This document shows, one piece after another, positions 10,518 through 18,529 of a stretch of DNA of 64,000 bases. The notes under the pieces are model-generated. The model made no database searches. It saw only the letters and a program-made list of their open reading frames with translations, and was not told the DNA's origin. Source of the stretch: Kosakonia sacchari SP1 (lineage in GTDB: Bacteria; Pseudomonadota; Gammaproteobacteria; Enterobacterales; Enterobacteriaceae); NCBI RefSeq assembly GCF_000300455.3, contig NZ_CP007215.2:1984001-2048000 (forward strand), in the 5' to 3' direction. Numbering within the stretch: the stretch's first letter is position 1; the number at the start of each line of letters is the position of its first letter. Both the position numbers and the translations under genes were made by a program.

Positions 10518-10534
10518 CAGTTAGTCGCGGTTTA
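10518..10534 (+). promoter_or_regulatory. Candidate PhoP box upstream of mgrB
   Basis: CAGTTA, 5 bases, GGTTTA: a direct repeat close to the PhoP consensus (G/T)GTTTA-N5-(G/T)GTTTA, with a -10-like GATAAC about 11 bases further on and mgrB starting 50 bases downstream. mgrB is a known PhoP target in E. coli. The first half-site is imperfect. Confidence 0.5.
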
Positions 10535-10583
10535 AGGAAGCCATGATAACCTGGTTACACCTTGCAACGTATCGGAGAGTGGA

Positions 10584-10727
10584 GTGAGAAAATATAGATG
10601 GCTGATTCTGGCTGCCGTATTGGTGGTCTGCCTGCTGCTCTGGACTCAAATGCTTAACGTAATGTGTGATCAAGATGTACAATTCTTCAGCGGCATCTGC
10701 GTCATCAATAAATTCATCCCCTGGTAA
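10584..10727 (+). CDS. mgrB: PhoQ inhibitor small membrane protein MgrB
   Basis: 47 residues from a GTG start at 10584, preceded by GGAGAGTGGA. One membrane segment (about 6-24) is followed by a short periplasmic part with the conserved [10 protein letters not shown] and FIPW ends. Cysteines 16, 28 and 39 are all present; 28 and 39 are needed for inhibition of PhoQ in E. coli. MgrB is made under PhoP control and feeds back on the PhoQ sensor; in Klebsiella and relatives its loss gives polymyxin resistance. The copy here is intact. Confidence 0.95.
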   Translation: MRKYRWLILAAVLVVCLLLWTQMLNVMCDQDVQFFSGICVINKFIPW

Positions 10728-10801
10728 TGGCATTTTTTCAGTGAGAGATTTCCTTCCTTGACGTCAGTGGTAGAATGCCGCGTCTATATAGAGGTGGTGA
10801 A

Positions 10802-11089
10802 ATGAACGAAGTATTAAATTCAGGCGCGATCAACCTTGCGTCTATAGTCCTTTCTTTGGTGGTTCTGCTCGTCGGTCTGGTTTTGTGGTTCTTTATCAAT
10901 CGCGCCAGTTCACGCACGAATGAACAAATCGAGTTACTCGAAGCTCTGCTGGATCAGCAAAAACGACAAAATGCTTTGCTGCGTCGCTTGTGCGAGTCAA
11001 ATGAACCTGAAAAGGACGAAGCGGTTGAGCCAGTAAAAGTGAAAGAAAAAGGCGATGATGATTTCATTCGCCTGGTCGCCGAGCGCTAG
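10802..11089 (+). CDS. yebO: Small membrane protein YebO
   Basis: 95 residues from the ATG at 10802, with GAGGTG just upstream; an in-frame extension to 10775 has no ribosome site. A single membrane segment (about 12-35) is followed by a coiled-coil-like stretch (SSRTNEQIELLEALLDQQKR) and an acidic tail ending in FIRLVAER. It matches E. coli YebO in length and neighbourhood next to mgrB. Function unknown. The next gene begins 18 bases after the stop, so the two may share a transcript. Confidence 0.92.
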   Translation: MNEVLNSGAINLASIVLSLVVLLVGLVLWFFINRASSRTNEQIELLEALLDQQKRQNALLRRLCESNEPEKDEAVEPVKVKEKGDDDFIRLVAER

Positions 11090-11107
11090 TTTGCCTGGGA
11101 GTGCGAG

Positions 11108-12097
11108 ATGGTGTGGAAAAACCCCTGGTATGATTCTGCAATCTCGCACCACACGCCGGAAGGTTTTAACAACTCGGCATCTGCCGCCCATCAACTTGGA
11201 GATGTTAAGCGCTGGCGAAAAGAGCGCAAAGCCGCCGGGCTTCCCAGACCACCCTCCGGCGGTTACTCAGCATTTATCGAACAGTGGTGGCAAAAAGCCG
11301 ATATTGTTGGTGAGGACGATGGCCTCTGGTGGTTAGGCCATGCCTGTATGCTCTTGCGCCTGCAGGGCCAATATCTACTCACAGATCCCGTCTTTTCTCG
11401 TCGTGCTTCGCCTGTAAGTTTTGCTGGTCCACAACGTCGGACACCGCCAGCGCTCACGATTGCCGACATTTCGCAGCTTGACGCGATTCTTATTTCTCAC
11501 AACCACTACGATCACCTCGATGCATGGACGGTGCGTGCGCTGCTTCGTCGCTTTCCGAATGTGCATTTCTTTGCCCCCCTGGGGTTGGGCAATTGGCTTC
11601 GCCGCCGCGGTGCGCAGCATGTTACTGAGTTAGACTGGTGGCAAAGTTTTATCTTTCAGGGAATGACCTACACCGCGGTGCCTGCACAACATTGGAGCAT
11701 GCGCACATTATGGGATCGCAATCGCTCATTGTGGTGCGGCTGGGTTATTGAATCATCAACGCAGCGTTTTTGGTTTGCCGGTGATACAGGTTACACGCCA
11801 GAATTACTCACCATTCCTCAACGGTTAGGTCAACTGGATACTATCGCGTTGCCAATTGGCGCTTATGCGCCGCGCTGGTTTATGGCGATGAACCATATGG
11901 ATCCACAAAACGCTGTTACGCTATGGCAGCAACTGGGAGCACCACTTGCTGTTCCCATTCATTGGGGAGTTTTTGAGCTGGCGGATGAATCGCTTGATGA
12001 ACCCGTAAAAGAGCTACAGGGGGTGCTAAGCGAAACGGCTGCGGACAATGATAACTTTCGGATCTTAAAAATTGGCCAGTATTTACCCCTTTGTTAA
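11108..12097 (+). CDS. Metallo-beta-lactamase-fold hydrolase, NAPE-PLD-like
   Basis: 329 residues. Metal-binding motif HxHxDH is at 131-136 (SHNHYDHLD), with further ligands expected at H195 (AQHWSMR), D226 (FAGDTGY) and H285 (PIHWGVF). The HWS.R...DRNRSLWCGW and GDTGY blocks are typical of the COG2220 branch that includes mammalian NAPE-phospholipase D and bacterial proteins of unknown substrate. GGGAG lies 6 bases before the start. There is no signal peptide, so it is probably cytoplasmic. E. coli K-12 has no gene here between yebO and yobF-cspC, so it is an accessory insertion relative to that genome. The substrate cannot be inferred. Confidence 0.85.
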   Translation: MVWKNPWYDSAISHHTPEGFNNSASAAHQLGDVKRWRKERKAAGLPRPPSGGYSAFIEQWWQKADIVGEDDGLWWLGHACMLLRLQGQYLLTDPVFSRRASPVSFAGPQRRTPPALTIADISQLDAILISHNHYDHLDAWTVRALLRRFPNVHFFAPLGLGNWLRRRGAQHVTELDWWQSFIFQGMTYTAVPAQHWSMRTLWDRNRSLWCGWVIESSTQRFWFAGDTGYTPELLTIPQRLGQLDTIALPIGAYAPRWFMAMNHMDPQNAVTLWQQLGAPLAVPIHWGVFELADESLDEPVKELQGVLSETAADNDNFRILKIGQYLPLC

Positions 12098-12608
12098 TTC
12101 AGACTGCCCGCCAAAAAGATGAGTTCTTTTATAATCATGTTGTTTTATTTTTATCGAAACGTTTTCTTTGCCTTTTTATGAGGCAGTGTCATCATAATTT
12201 CATTATTTTGGTGCACAACTTTGCTTATTTGCACAAGAAATATCCATAGCGGTTTGAGGTAATAGTTTCTCTGGTGCGTATATTTGTTTAAGAATCTTCC
12301 TGGTCTATGAAAAAAGCATAAGTATGCGCAAAAAGTTCTTACGATATACGCTATATGCATAGCGCGGAGGGAACTGACATGGAGCAACGGAACTTATTGA
12401 GCTATAGTGATAAATTCGCTTCTTTGAGTATTGCTTTTAGTGTTCAGGGCGGCTGTTATAGCGTTCAACGTTATGCATAATCGTGCACAACAAGTCTTGA
12501 TGACTATAGAATTTGTGCGACGGATCCAGACATGTTTAAAAATGGCTTGCCATAATTTACGTATTATGTGATAACACGTTTTGGGTCAATCGAGGTACAG
12601 TTCTGTTT
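12098..12608. other. 511-base AT-rich intergenic region before yobF-cspC
   Basis: No long gene is present. The region holds one short frame with a strong ribosome site (12379-12480), described separately. An inverted GTGCAC...TGCAC element occurs near 12212-12236. The end of the region should carry the yobF-cspC promoter and leader. No convincing operator was identified. Confidence 0.5.
12379..12480 (+). CDS. Possible 33-residue small protein, unrecognised
   Basis: An ATG at 12379 is preceded by GGAGG with 8 bases between, an excellent ribosome site, and opens a frame of 33 codons (MEQRNLLSYSDKFAS...). The protein has no clear membrane segment and ends CYSVQRYA. The only support is the ribosome site and its place in a long gap upstream of cspC; it could be a chance frame within the leader of a regulatory region. 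Confidence 0.28.
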   Translation: MEQRNLLSYSDKFASLSIAFSVQGGCYSVQRYA

Positions 12609-12750
12609 ATGTGTGGCATTTTCAGTAAAGAAGTCCTGAGTAAACACGTTTCGTTGAATACAGCTTCTCTGCCGAACCTTATATTAGTGCCTCAAGCAGT
12701 AATGTCTCAGTTTTCTCAGTCAATGCCTGCGGGCGAAGTATATACATTAA
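12609..12750 (+). pseudogene. yobF: yobF with two frameshifts relative to E. coli
   Basis: The first 14 codons give MCGIFSKEVLSKHV, the YobF N-terminus. After that the matching residues (VEYSFSAEPYISASSSNVSVFS, as parts VEYSFSAEPY and ISASSSNVSV) are found only in another frame, and the final LRAK piece in a third. This implies one base lost near 12650 and another near 12720. Read straight from 12609, the frame makes a 55-residue unrelated tail and runs 14 bases into cspC. In E. coli, yobF is a 47-residue stress-induced small protein cotranscribed with cspC. Either the gene is broken here or the leader is kept for its RNA role; an assembly error is a third possibility. Confidence 0.7.
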
Positions 12751-12762
12751 GGAATTTTGCAA

Positions 12763-12972
12763 ATGGCAAAGATTAAAGGTCAAGTTAAGTGGTTCAACGA
12801 GTCTAAAGGTTTTGGTTTCATTACTCCGGCTGATGGCAGCAAAGATGTATTCGTACACTTCTCTGCAATCCAGGGTAACGGCTTCAAAACTCTGGCCGAA
12901 GGCCAGAACGTTGAGTTTGAAATTCAGGACGGCCAGAAAGGCCCGGCTGCAGTTAACGTAACTGCTATCTGA
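12763..12972 (+). CDS. cspC: Cold-shock-like protein CspC
   Basis: 69 residues, start ATG at 12763 with AAGGAA upstream. RNA-binding motifs RNP1 (KGFGFITP) and RNP2 (DVFVHFSA) are intact. CspC is a constitutive, not cold-induced, member that binds RNA and stabilises stress mRNAs such as rpoS. It lies directly after the damaged yobF, and a terminator follows at 13021. Confidence 0.97.
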
Positions 12973-13020
12973 TTTCGACACCCCTGAGCTTGAAGCGCAT
13001 GTAGCGCATCAATGTCAGAC

Positions 13021-13052
13021 ATAAAGCCTCGCCTTAGTGCGGGGCTTTTTAA
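13021..13052 (+). terminator. Rho-independent terminator of cspC
   Basis: Stem AAAGCCTCGC / GCGGGGCTTT with one G-T pair and a CTTAGT loop, then a T run. It is about 50 bases after the cspC stop. Confidence 0.85.
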
Positions 13053-13112
13053 TTTCCACGGCATAACAAATGGCGGTACACTTTCGCCCTTTAAGAACGC
13101 CCCGGAGTTTTT

Positions 13113-13928
13113 ATGGCCTTCAGTTGCCCGCTCTGCCACGAACCTTTGCACCGTCGAGATAAATCCTTCTTTTGCGCGCAGCGGCATCAGTTTGATGTTG
13201 CGAAAGAGGGTTATGTTAATCTTTTGCCCGTTCAGCATAAACGCTCAAAAGATCCTGGTGACAGTGCGGAGATGATGCAAGCGCGTCGCGCTTTTCTGGA
13301 TGCGGGGCATTACCAGCCATTACGTGATGCAATTGGTGACATTTTGTATGCGCGGCTAACGCCGTTGGCCGATGCGGTGCTGGATATTGGCTGTGGGGAA
13401 GGGTATTACACCCAGTCATTCGCCGCGATTGCACAGCAACATGGTGCACAAATGCTAGGGCTGGATGTTTCAAAAGCGGCTATCCGTGCGGCGGCGAAGC
13501 GCTATTCGGCGATCATGTTCTGTGTTGCATCCAGCCATCGCTTACCTTTTGAAGATGGCTGCATTGACGGTCTGGTGCGTATCTATGCACCCTGCAAAGC
13601 GCAAGAACTGGCGCGTGTAATGAAACCAGAAGGTATTGTCATCACCGCATCGCCAGGACCGCGACATCTAATGGAATTAAAGGGGCTTATTTATGATGAG
13701 GTGCATCTGCATGCGGAAAACAGCGGCGATATCGCAGGGTTCAGACTGCTGGAACAGCATTCACTCTCTTATGAGATGACATTGACGGGCCAGCAAGCCG
13801 TTGCGTTATTGCAAATGACGCCTTTTGCCTGGCGGGCAAAACCAGAAGTGTGGGAAAAGTTAGCGGCAATGGAGCAATTCCATTGCCAGACTGATTTTAC
13901 AATTCACTGCTTACAGCGGGAAAGCTAA
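13113..13928 (+). CDS. rlmA: 23S rRNA (guanine-745 N1)-methyltransferase RlmA
   Basis: 271 residues. The N-terminal zinc finger uses C5, C8, C21 and H25 (CPLC, CAQRH). The SAM-binding motif I is [12 protein letters not shown] near residue 90. RlmA methylates G745 in helix 35 of 23S rRNA in Gram-negative bacteria. The stop codon overlaps that of the convergent mntP by 3 bases (13926-13927 shared), so neither has a terminator between them. Confidence 0.96.
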   Translation: MAFSCPLCHEPLHRRDKSFFCAQRHQFDVAKEGYVNLLPVQHKRSKDPGDSAEMMQARRAFLDAGHYQPLRDAIGDILYARLTPLADAVLDIGCGEGYYTQSFAAIAQQHGAQMLGLDVSKAAIRAAAKRYSAIMFCVASSHRLPFEDGCIDGLVRIYAPCKAQELARVMKPEGIVITASPGPRHLMELKGLIYDEVHLHAENSGDIAGFRLLEQHSLSYEMTLTGQQAVALLQMTPFAWRAKPEVWEKLAAMEQFHCQTDFTIHCLQRES

Positions 13929-14491
13929 GCGGCAAAGTGGCTCCACAAGATCTGCGCGCCAATGCCAATCAGTACGATCCCACCGAGGATTTCGGCGCGC
14001 TTTCCAAGCATGGGGCCAATAAAGCGGCCAATCATGATTCCTACCGTGGACATAATAAAAGTGGTGCAGCCAATCGCCAGTGCGGTCGCCACAATATTCA
14101 CTTGTAGAAAAGCGAGGCCAACACCCACGGCCATCGCGTCGAGGCTGGTAGCAATTGCGGTGGTCACCAGCAACCAGAACCCATGGCGATGCGGTGTTTC
14201 CGCTTCACCGTCGTCATCGCCGCGTATTCCCTCAAGCACCATTCGGCCACCGAGAAACACCAGCAGCACAAACGCTATCCAGTGATTCCATTCCAGGACA
14301 AATTTCGTGGCCAGCAACCCCAGCCCCCAGCCAATCAGCGGCGTCAGGGTTTCAATCACGCCAAAGATAAGACCGGTGCGCAATGCTTCAGAAAATTTTG
14401 GTTTATGTAAGGTGGCGCCCTTACCGATAGAAGCAGCAAAAGCATCCATCGACATGCCAAAAGCGAGGAGAAGAGTGGCAGATAAATTCAT
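13925..14491 (-). CDS. mntP: Manganese exporter MntP
   Basis: 188 residues with six predicted membrane segments in two related halves. Each half has an acidic motif, [14 protein letters not shown] near residue 10 and [14 protein letters not shown] near 115, as in MntP/YebN. It pumps Mn2+ out of the cell. The start at 14491 fits the family length; longer frames reach into the riboswitch and are not likely. Expression is expected to depend on the manganese-sensing leader just upstream. Confidence 0.96.
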   Translation of the reverse strand: MNLSATLLLAFGMSMDAFAASIGKGATLHKPKFSEALRTGLIFGVIETLTPLIGWGLGLLATKFVLEWNHWIAFVLLVFLGGRMVLEGIRGDDDGEAETPHRHGFWLLVTTAIATSLDAMAVGVGLAFLQVNIVATALAIGCTTFIMSTVGIMIGRFIGPMLGKRAEILGGIVLIGIGAQILWSHFAA

Positions 14492-14539
14492 GTGAGCGTC
14501 CTGACCGGGAGTTCCATATAACACATCTCTGCCCCCAGT

Positions 14540-14675
14540 AAACAGCAGTTGATGTGCCAATGGTCTCGCCCGACTGATGGCTTCAGTCCGTACGTGCCAC
14601 GTTTTGCAACGAGTATGTTGACACGTACATTTCCAAGTGGTGGAAATCGGCTACTCCCCAACGACGGACGCACAT
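14540..14675 (-). ncRNA. yybP-ykoY manganese riboswitch in the mntP leader
   Basis: Read on the minus strand, the leader has GGGGAGTAGCC at 14659-14649 near its 5' end and CGGGCGAGACC at 14572-14562 near its 3' end, with a GTCAACATACTC segment between. These are the conserved blocks of the yybP-ykoY aptamer, which binds Mn2+ and in E. coli turns on mntP translation. About 50-70 bases of expression platform remain before the mntP start. Boundaries are approximate. Confidence 0.85.
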
Positions 14676-14867
14676 TAACATATTTTGAGAATATAAAACA
14701 ACAACAGCAATATATAATGTCGTTTACTTATCGATAACGATTAACATTTAGATTTATTGGTGAAAATTACGTTAATAAATATAAGTGCATCAGCCCACCA
14801 ATATAGCAAAGGCTATAAGTCTGATGATTATTTACGCAGAGCAATTTCCGCGTTTTAAAATCCTAAC

Positions 14868-15326
14868 TTACTGACTTTTAAGTAAAACTGCAGATATCTT
14901 CTCCAGGTCGTCGATATTTCGTACGCGAATAAGCAAACGTCGTTGTTCTAATTGCATTACTAACACACCATCTTCCGATAAATTCATCTCTTTTATACGG
15001 CTATATTCAATCCACGCATTAGCAAAGAAAAAACCACGCATTTTAAAGATGATTTTGGGGGCGCGGATCCAGAATAGATAAATGCCCAGCAAAGCCAGTG
15101 CAAATAATAACCACATGGTTAATGATGAACCGCCATTGGCGGTGTTGTTATAGATGAGGATCACCAGTAAGCCGACAAAAATAGCCCCATCGGTACGGCT
15201 TCTGCGTAACAGGGGAACCGCCAGCAGCGTAGTACCCATGCGGCGCGGCATGATGAACTCATCATAGATGGCGAAAGCTAGCAGGGCGGCGATAAACAGT
15301 ACCAATACGATATCCGTAATCGTCAT
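14868..15326 (-). CDS. yobD: DUF986 membrane protein YobD
   Basis: 152 residues, the YobD length. Hydrophobic segments at about 4-22, 50-65 and 68-86, followed by a cytoplasmic C-terminal part ([19 protein letters not shown]) resembling a small PH-like domain. It lies 55 bases after manZ on the same strand; TAAGGAGAAACAATG gives a clear ribosome site. A strong terminator separates it from manZ, so it may be read by leak-through or from its own promoter. Function unknown. Confidence 0.92.
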   Translation of the reverse strand: MTITDIVLVLFIAALLAFAIYDEFIMPRRMGTTLLAVPLLRRSRTDGAIFVGLLVILIYNNTANGGSSLTMWLLFALALLGIYLFWIRAPKIIFKMRGFFFANAWIEYSRIKEMNLSEDGVLVMQLEQRRLLIRVRNIDDLEKISAVLLKSQ

Positions 15327-15341
15327 TGTTTCTCCTTACAT

Positions 15342-15370
15342 AAAAAAACCGGGGGCAAGCCCCCGGTTAT
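15342..15370 (-). terminator. Terminator of the manXYZ operon
   Basis: On the minus strand, a perfect 10-base-pair stem AACCGGGGGC / GCCCCCGGTT with a 2-base centre is followed by seven T residues, between manZ and yobD. Confidence 0.9.
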
Positions 15371-15381
15371 CACATCACATA

Positions 15382-16233
15382 TTAAAGACCCAGAAGACCA
15401 ATGGCGTAACCTACAATCCCGATAACGAAGAAGCCAACGATGATCCACAGCGGGTTAACTTTCTTACGCAGCAACCACATGCAGGCGAAAGTCAGCAGCA
15501 GCGGCACCAGGCCCGGCATTAACTGATCGAGAATGGTTTGCACGGTCGTGACGTTAGTTTTACCGGTCTGATCGGTAATTTCTGATACCACGAGTGGAAT
15601 GTTCACGTGCGTCCATTTGTTAACCAGCGCACCCATCACAAACAGGCCGAGAATTGACGCCCCCTCGGTCAGTTTTTGCAGGAAACCACCGCCCATATCT
15701 TTAACAATATCAATACCTTTACGGTAGCCGTACGCGACGCCGTAATAACGTGTCACCAGGCGGACGATATTGAATAAGAAGAAGAACAGCAATGGCCCGA
15801 GCAGGCTACCGCTCATGGCAATACCCGCCCCTAGCGCTGCAAATACCGGGCGCACCGTACCCCAGAAAATCGGGTCGCCAACGCCCGCCAGCGGTCCCAT
15901 CAGACCAACTTTGATACCGTTAATCGCACCATCATCAATCTCTGCGCCGTTTGCACGCTGCTCTTCCATCGCCAGCGTAACGCCCAGTACCGGCGCTGCG
16001 ACGTATGGATGGGTGTTAAAGAACTCCAGATGACGTTTAATGGCCTGACGACGCGCTTCGTTGTTTTCCGGATACAGGCGTTTGATCGCCGGCACCATCG
16101 AGAAGCAGAAGCCCAATGCTTGCATACGTTCGAAGTTCCATGATCCCTGGAACAGGTTAGAACGCAGGAACACGCCACGAATGTCACTCTGGGTGAGTTT
16201 TTTCTCAGTCGGAGTTTTTGTCATATCAACCAT
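15382..16233 (-). CDS. manZ: Mannose PTS component IID, ManZ
   Basis: 283 residues from the ATG at 16233 (MVDMTKTPTEKK), preceded by CAGGTG at a good distance; a GTG three codons earlier overlaps that site and is less likely. The protein matches the EIID family, including GDPIFWGTVRPVFAALGAGIA. With ManY it forms the inner-membrane channel that takes up mannose, glucose, glucosamine and related sugars, and serves as receptor for lambda DNA entry and several bacteriocins in E. coli. It is 12 bases after manY. Confidence 0.97.
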   Translation of the reverse strand: MVDMTKTPTEKKLTQSDIRGVFLRSNLFQGSWNFERMQALGFCFSMVPAIKRLYPENNEARRQAIKRHLEFFNTHPYVAAPVLGVTLAMEEQRANGAEIDDGAINGIKVGLMGPLAGVGDPIFWGTVRPVFAALGAGIAMSGSLLGPLLFFFLFNIVRLVTRYYGVAYGYRKGIDIVKDMGGGFLQKLTEGASILGLFVMGALVNKWTHVNIPLVVSEITDQTGKTNVTTVQTILDQLMPGLVPLLLTFACMWLLRKKVNPLWIIVGFFVIGIVGYAIGLLGL

Positions 16234-16245
16234 GTCGTTCACCTG

Positions 16246-17046
16246 TTAATCCAGTTCGTTATCAAGATCGTTAGAACCCGCAGCCGGAGCAGCGCCGCCT
16301 GCTGAACGGTTATATTTCGGGCTGAGCTGAATGTAGAGAATCGCCATAACTGCACCGATAACACCCAGCGAGACGAGGTTGAAATTGGTGAATGCCGCCG
16401 TCACGAAGCCGAGGTAGAAGAACGGCATCAGGTAGCCTGCGCGCATCATATTGATGACCATTGCATAACCTACCACCACGATCATACCACCGGCGATATT
16501 CAGACCGCTGGTCACTACTTCAGGAATGGCGTTCAGCATGCTCTGAACTTCACTGGTACCGACGGAGATAGCGACAATGACCGCCGGGATAGCGATACGC
16601 ATAGCTTGCAGGAACAGGGAAGAGACGTGGATCCAGGAAAGTGCCGTCAGGTTGCCGGTTTCGGCTGCCTTATCCGCGGCATGCTGGAAGCCGACGGTAA
16701 TGGTACGAACAATAATGGTCAGAACCTGGCCGGCCGCCGCCAGAGGAATGGCCAGTGCAATACCGGCACCGATGCTCTGATGACCGCCAATGACCAGAAT
16801 GGTCGAGATAATCGACGCCAGCGCCGCATCGGGTGCGACCGCCGCACCGATGTTCATCCAGCCCAGAGCAATCATTTCCAGCGTACCGCCGATAATGATA
16901 CCGGTTTTCATATCACCCAGAACGATGCCCACTAGCGTACATGCCACCAACGGACGGTGGAACTGGAATTCATCGAGTATCGACTCCATACCGGCAATAC
17001 ATGCGACGACGAACACCAGCACAATCTGAAGAGTGGTAATCTCCAT
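16246..17046 (-). CDS. manY: Mannose PTS component IIC, ManY
   Basis: 266 residues, highly hydrophobic, with family blocks GMESILDEFQFHRPLVACTLVG-type (GMESILDEFQ, HRPLVACTLV) and GGTLEMIALGWMNIGAA (GGTLEMIALG). It binds and moves the sugar while the IIB domain of ManX phosphorylates it. Start ATG at 17046 follows AGGAGAAGTACA. Middle gene of manXYZ. Confidence 0.97.
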   Translation of the reverse strand: MEITTLQIVLVFVVACIAGMESILDEFQFHRPLVACTLVGIVLGDMKTGIIIGGTLEMIALGWMNIGAAVAPDAALASIISTILVIGGHQSIGAGIALAIPLAAAGQVLTIIVRTITVGFQHAADKAAETGNLTALSWIHVSSLFLQAMRIAIPAVIVAISVGTSEVQSMLNAIPEVVTSGLNIAGGMIVVVGYAMVINMMRAGYLMPFFYLGFVTAAFTNFNLVSLGVIGAVMAILYIQLSPKYNRSAGGAAPAAGSNDLDNELD

Positions 17047-17109
17047 TGTACTTCTCCTATAGCTAAATCAGACGTAAGTGTGAAAACTGAGTCAATCAGG
17101 CCGCCGCGG

Positions 17110-18072
17110 TTATTTCGCCACTTTGCTGATTAAATCCATCATTTTCAGTTTCGGATCGTTTGAAACTTTGCGGACTTCCAGCTCAATATTGCGTTCGTTC
17201 AATTTCTTGAATGCGGCAATATCTTTCTCGTCCACCGAAACCGCGTTATTCACCTGGGTTTTACCCTGACGATAAGCCATGCCGCCAATGTTGACGGTGG
17301 TGATTTTTACCCCCTCTTCAACGACGCGCAGTACATCCGTCGGGTTGGTGAACAACAGCATCACGCGCTCGCCCGCGTATTTAGGGTTGTTATACACACG
17401 CACCATTTTGGCGACGTCAACGACATGTGCCGTCACACCTGGCGGTGCAACCTGAGTCAGCAGGGTTTTACGGACATTATCTGCTGCCACTTCGTCGCTC
17501 ACGACGATAATACGCGTAACGTTAGTCTCTTTTGTCCAGCGGGTAGCAACCTGGCCATGGATCAGACGGTCATCGATACGGGCAAGCCCGATAACCATAT
17601 AATCATTGGGTCCCATGGGTTTGGCCGGTGCTGCCGCTTTCGATGCCACAGGAGCAGGTGTGGGTTTTGCCACCGGTTGTGCTTTTAGCGCTTTCACGCC
17701 TTCACGTCCGGTCTCCACCGCCAGTGCCACGAGTTCGTCAAACGTCGGGTTGTCATCCCGGGCCATCAGTGTTTCCACCAGCATCGGAATATTAACGCCA
17801 GCAATGACTTCATAATGCTCTTTATCGACGACAATGCGGCTGGCAGCGTTAAACGGGCTGCCGCCCCATGTATCGACGAGAAACAGCACACCTTTGCCGG
17901 TATCCAGCTTTGCCAACTGAGCGTTGTACTTTTCGATCAATGTTTCCGCATTTTCACCGGGAACAAAATCAATCCAACCGACGTTCTCCTGCTCGCCCAG
18001 CAGCATCTCGGCGGTTTTGAGCAACTGTTCCGCAGCCCAACCATGTGTGCCTATAACAATAGCAATGGTCAC
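17110..18072 (-). CDS. manX: Mannose PTS components IIA-IIB, ManX
   Basis: 320 residues. The IIA domain (1-130) has the phosphorylated His10 (IGTHGW). An alanine/proline-rich linker (about 132-155, PVAKPTPAPVASKAAAPAKP) joins it to IIB, whose His172 (DDRLIHGQV) passes phosphate to the sugar. The cytoplasmic protein docks on ManYZ. In E. coli the mRNA start is a target of the sugar-stress RNA SgrS. The leader region carries candidate Mlc operators. Confidence 0.97.
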   Translation of the reverse strand: MTIAIVIGTHGWAAEQLLKTAEMLLGEQENVGWIDFVPGENAETLIEKYNAQLAKLDTGKGVLFLVDTWGGSPFNAASRIVVDKEHYEVIAGVNIPMLVETLMARDDNPTFDELVALAVETGREGVKALKAQPVAKPTPAPVASKAAAPAKPMGPNDYMVIGLARIDDRLIHGQVATRWTKETNVTRIIVVSDEVAADNVRKTLLTQVAPPGVTAHVVDVAKMVRVYNNPKYAGERVMLLFTNPTDVLRVVEEGVKITTVNIGGMAYRQGKTQVNNAVSVDEKDIAAFKKLNERNIELEVRKVSNDPKLKMMDLISKVAK

Positions 18073-18195
18073 TTGCTACCTCCTTCTTCTTGTCGTTAAC
18101 ACACCATTAATTGATGTATTGTGAATCTGTCCCGGTAACGGTAAACCGAATCGATTCAGATAAGGGTTAAAGAGAACACCTATGACTTTCGGGAT

Positions 18196-18219
18196 TTATT
18201 TTAGATAGCGAAAAAATAA
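18196..18219. promoter_or_regulatory. Candidate Mlc operator upstream of manX
   Basis: TTATTTT, 6 bases, GCGAAAAAATAA forms the A/T-flanked inverted pattern of Mlc (and NagC) operators. manXYZ is repressed by Mlc in E. coli, and the site lies about 125 bases upstream of the coding region. Confidence 0.5.
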
Positions 18220-18260
18220 TTTATGTGATGAAGATCCGTAATTTAGGTTTCCTCTTCGTG

Positions 18261-18280
18261 AAATTTCGAAGCGCAAAATA
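18261..18280. promoter_or_regulatory. Second candidate Mlc operator upstream of manX
   Basis: AAATTTCGAAGCGCAAAATA has the TTTCG...CG..AAA pattern of Mlc sites. It lies 190 bases from manX; E. coli manX also has two sites. Weaker support than the first. Confidence 0.4.
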
Positions 18281-18529
18281 TCCACACAAATTGCAAATTC
18301 CGGTAAATCTTTGCAAATTCCAAAGTCTCTCTGATATGTTTATCCTCCGTTTAATTAGTCAGGAGTATAGGGCAGCAGCCCACCGTATGGATCGTCACCG
18401 ACGTCAGTTCACTTTTTGGCCTTCTCGTGCCACGCAGCCCGGCGTTTTCCGCCATTTCCCAACGACGTTCAATGTCATATTTGTGCGTTTGCGCACACTG
18501 AATAACGCATCTCTTCTCAGGAGCCTGTC

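Larger units (their letters stand above)
18073..18529. other. 457-base divergent regulatory region between manX and yoaE
   Basis: No gene is seen. On the manX side lie two candidate Mlc operators (listed separately) and an imperfect CRP half-site pair at 18224 (TGTGA, 6 bases, TCCGT). The yoaE side has a leader of about 170 bases (18360-18529) with GC-rich stretches that might fold; it does not carry the GGGGAGTAGC block of the manganese riboswitch. GGAGCCTGTC precedes the yoaE start. Confidence 0.55.
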
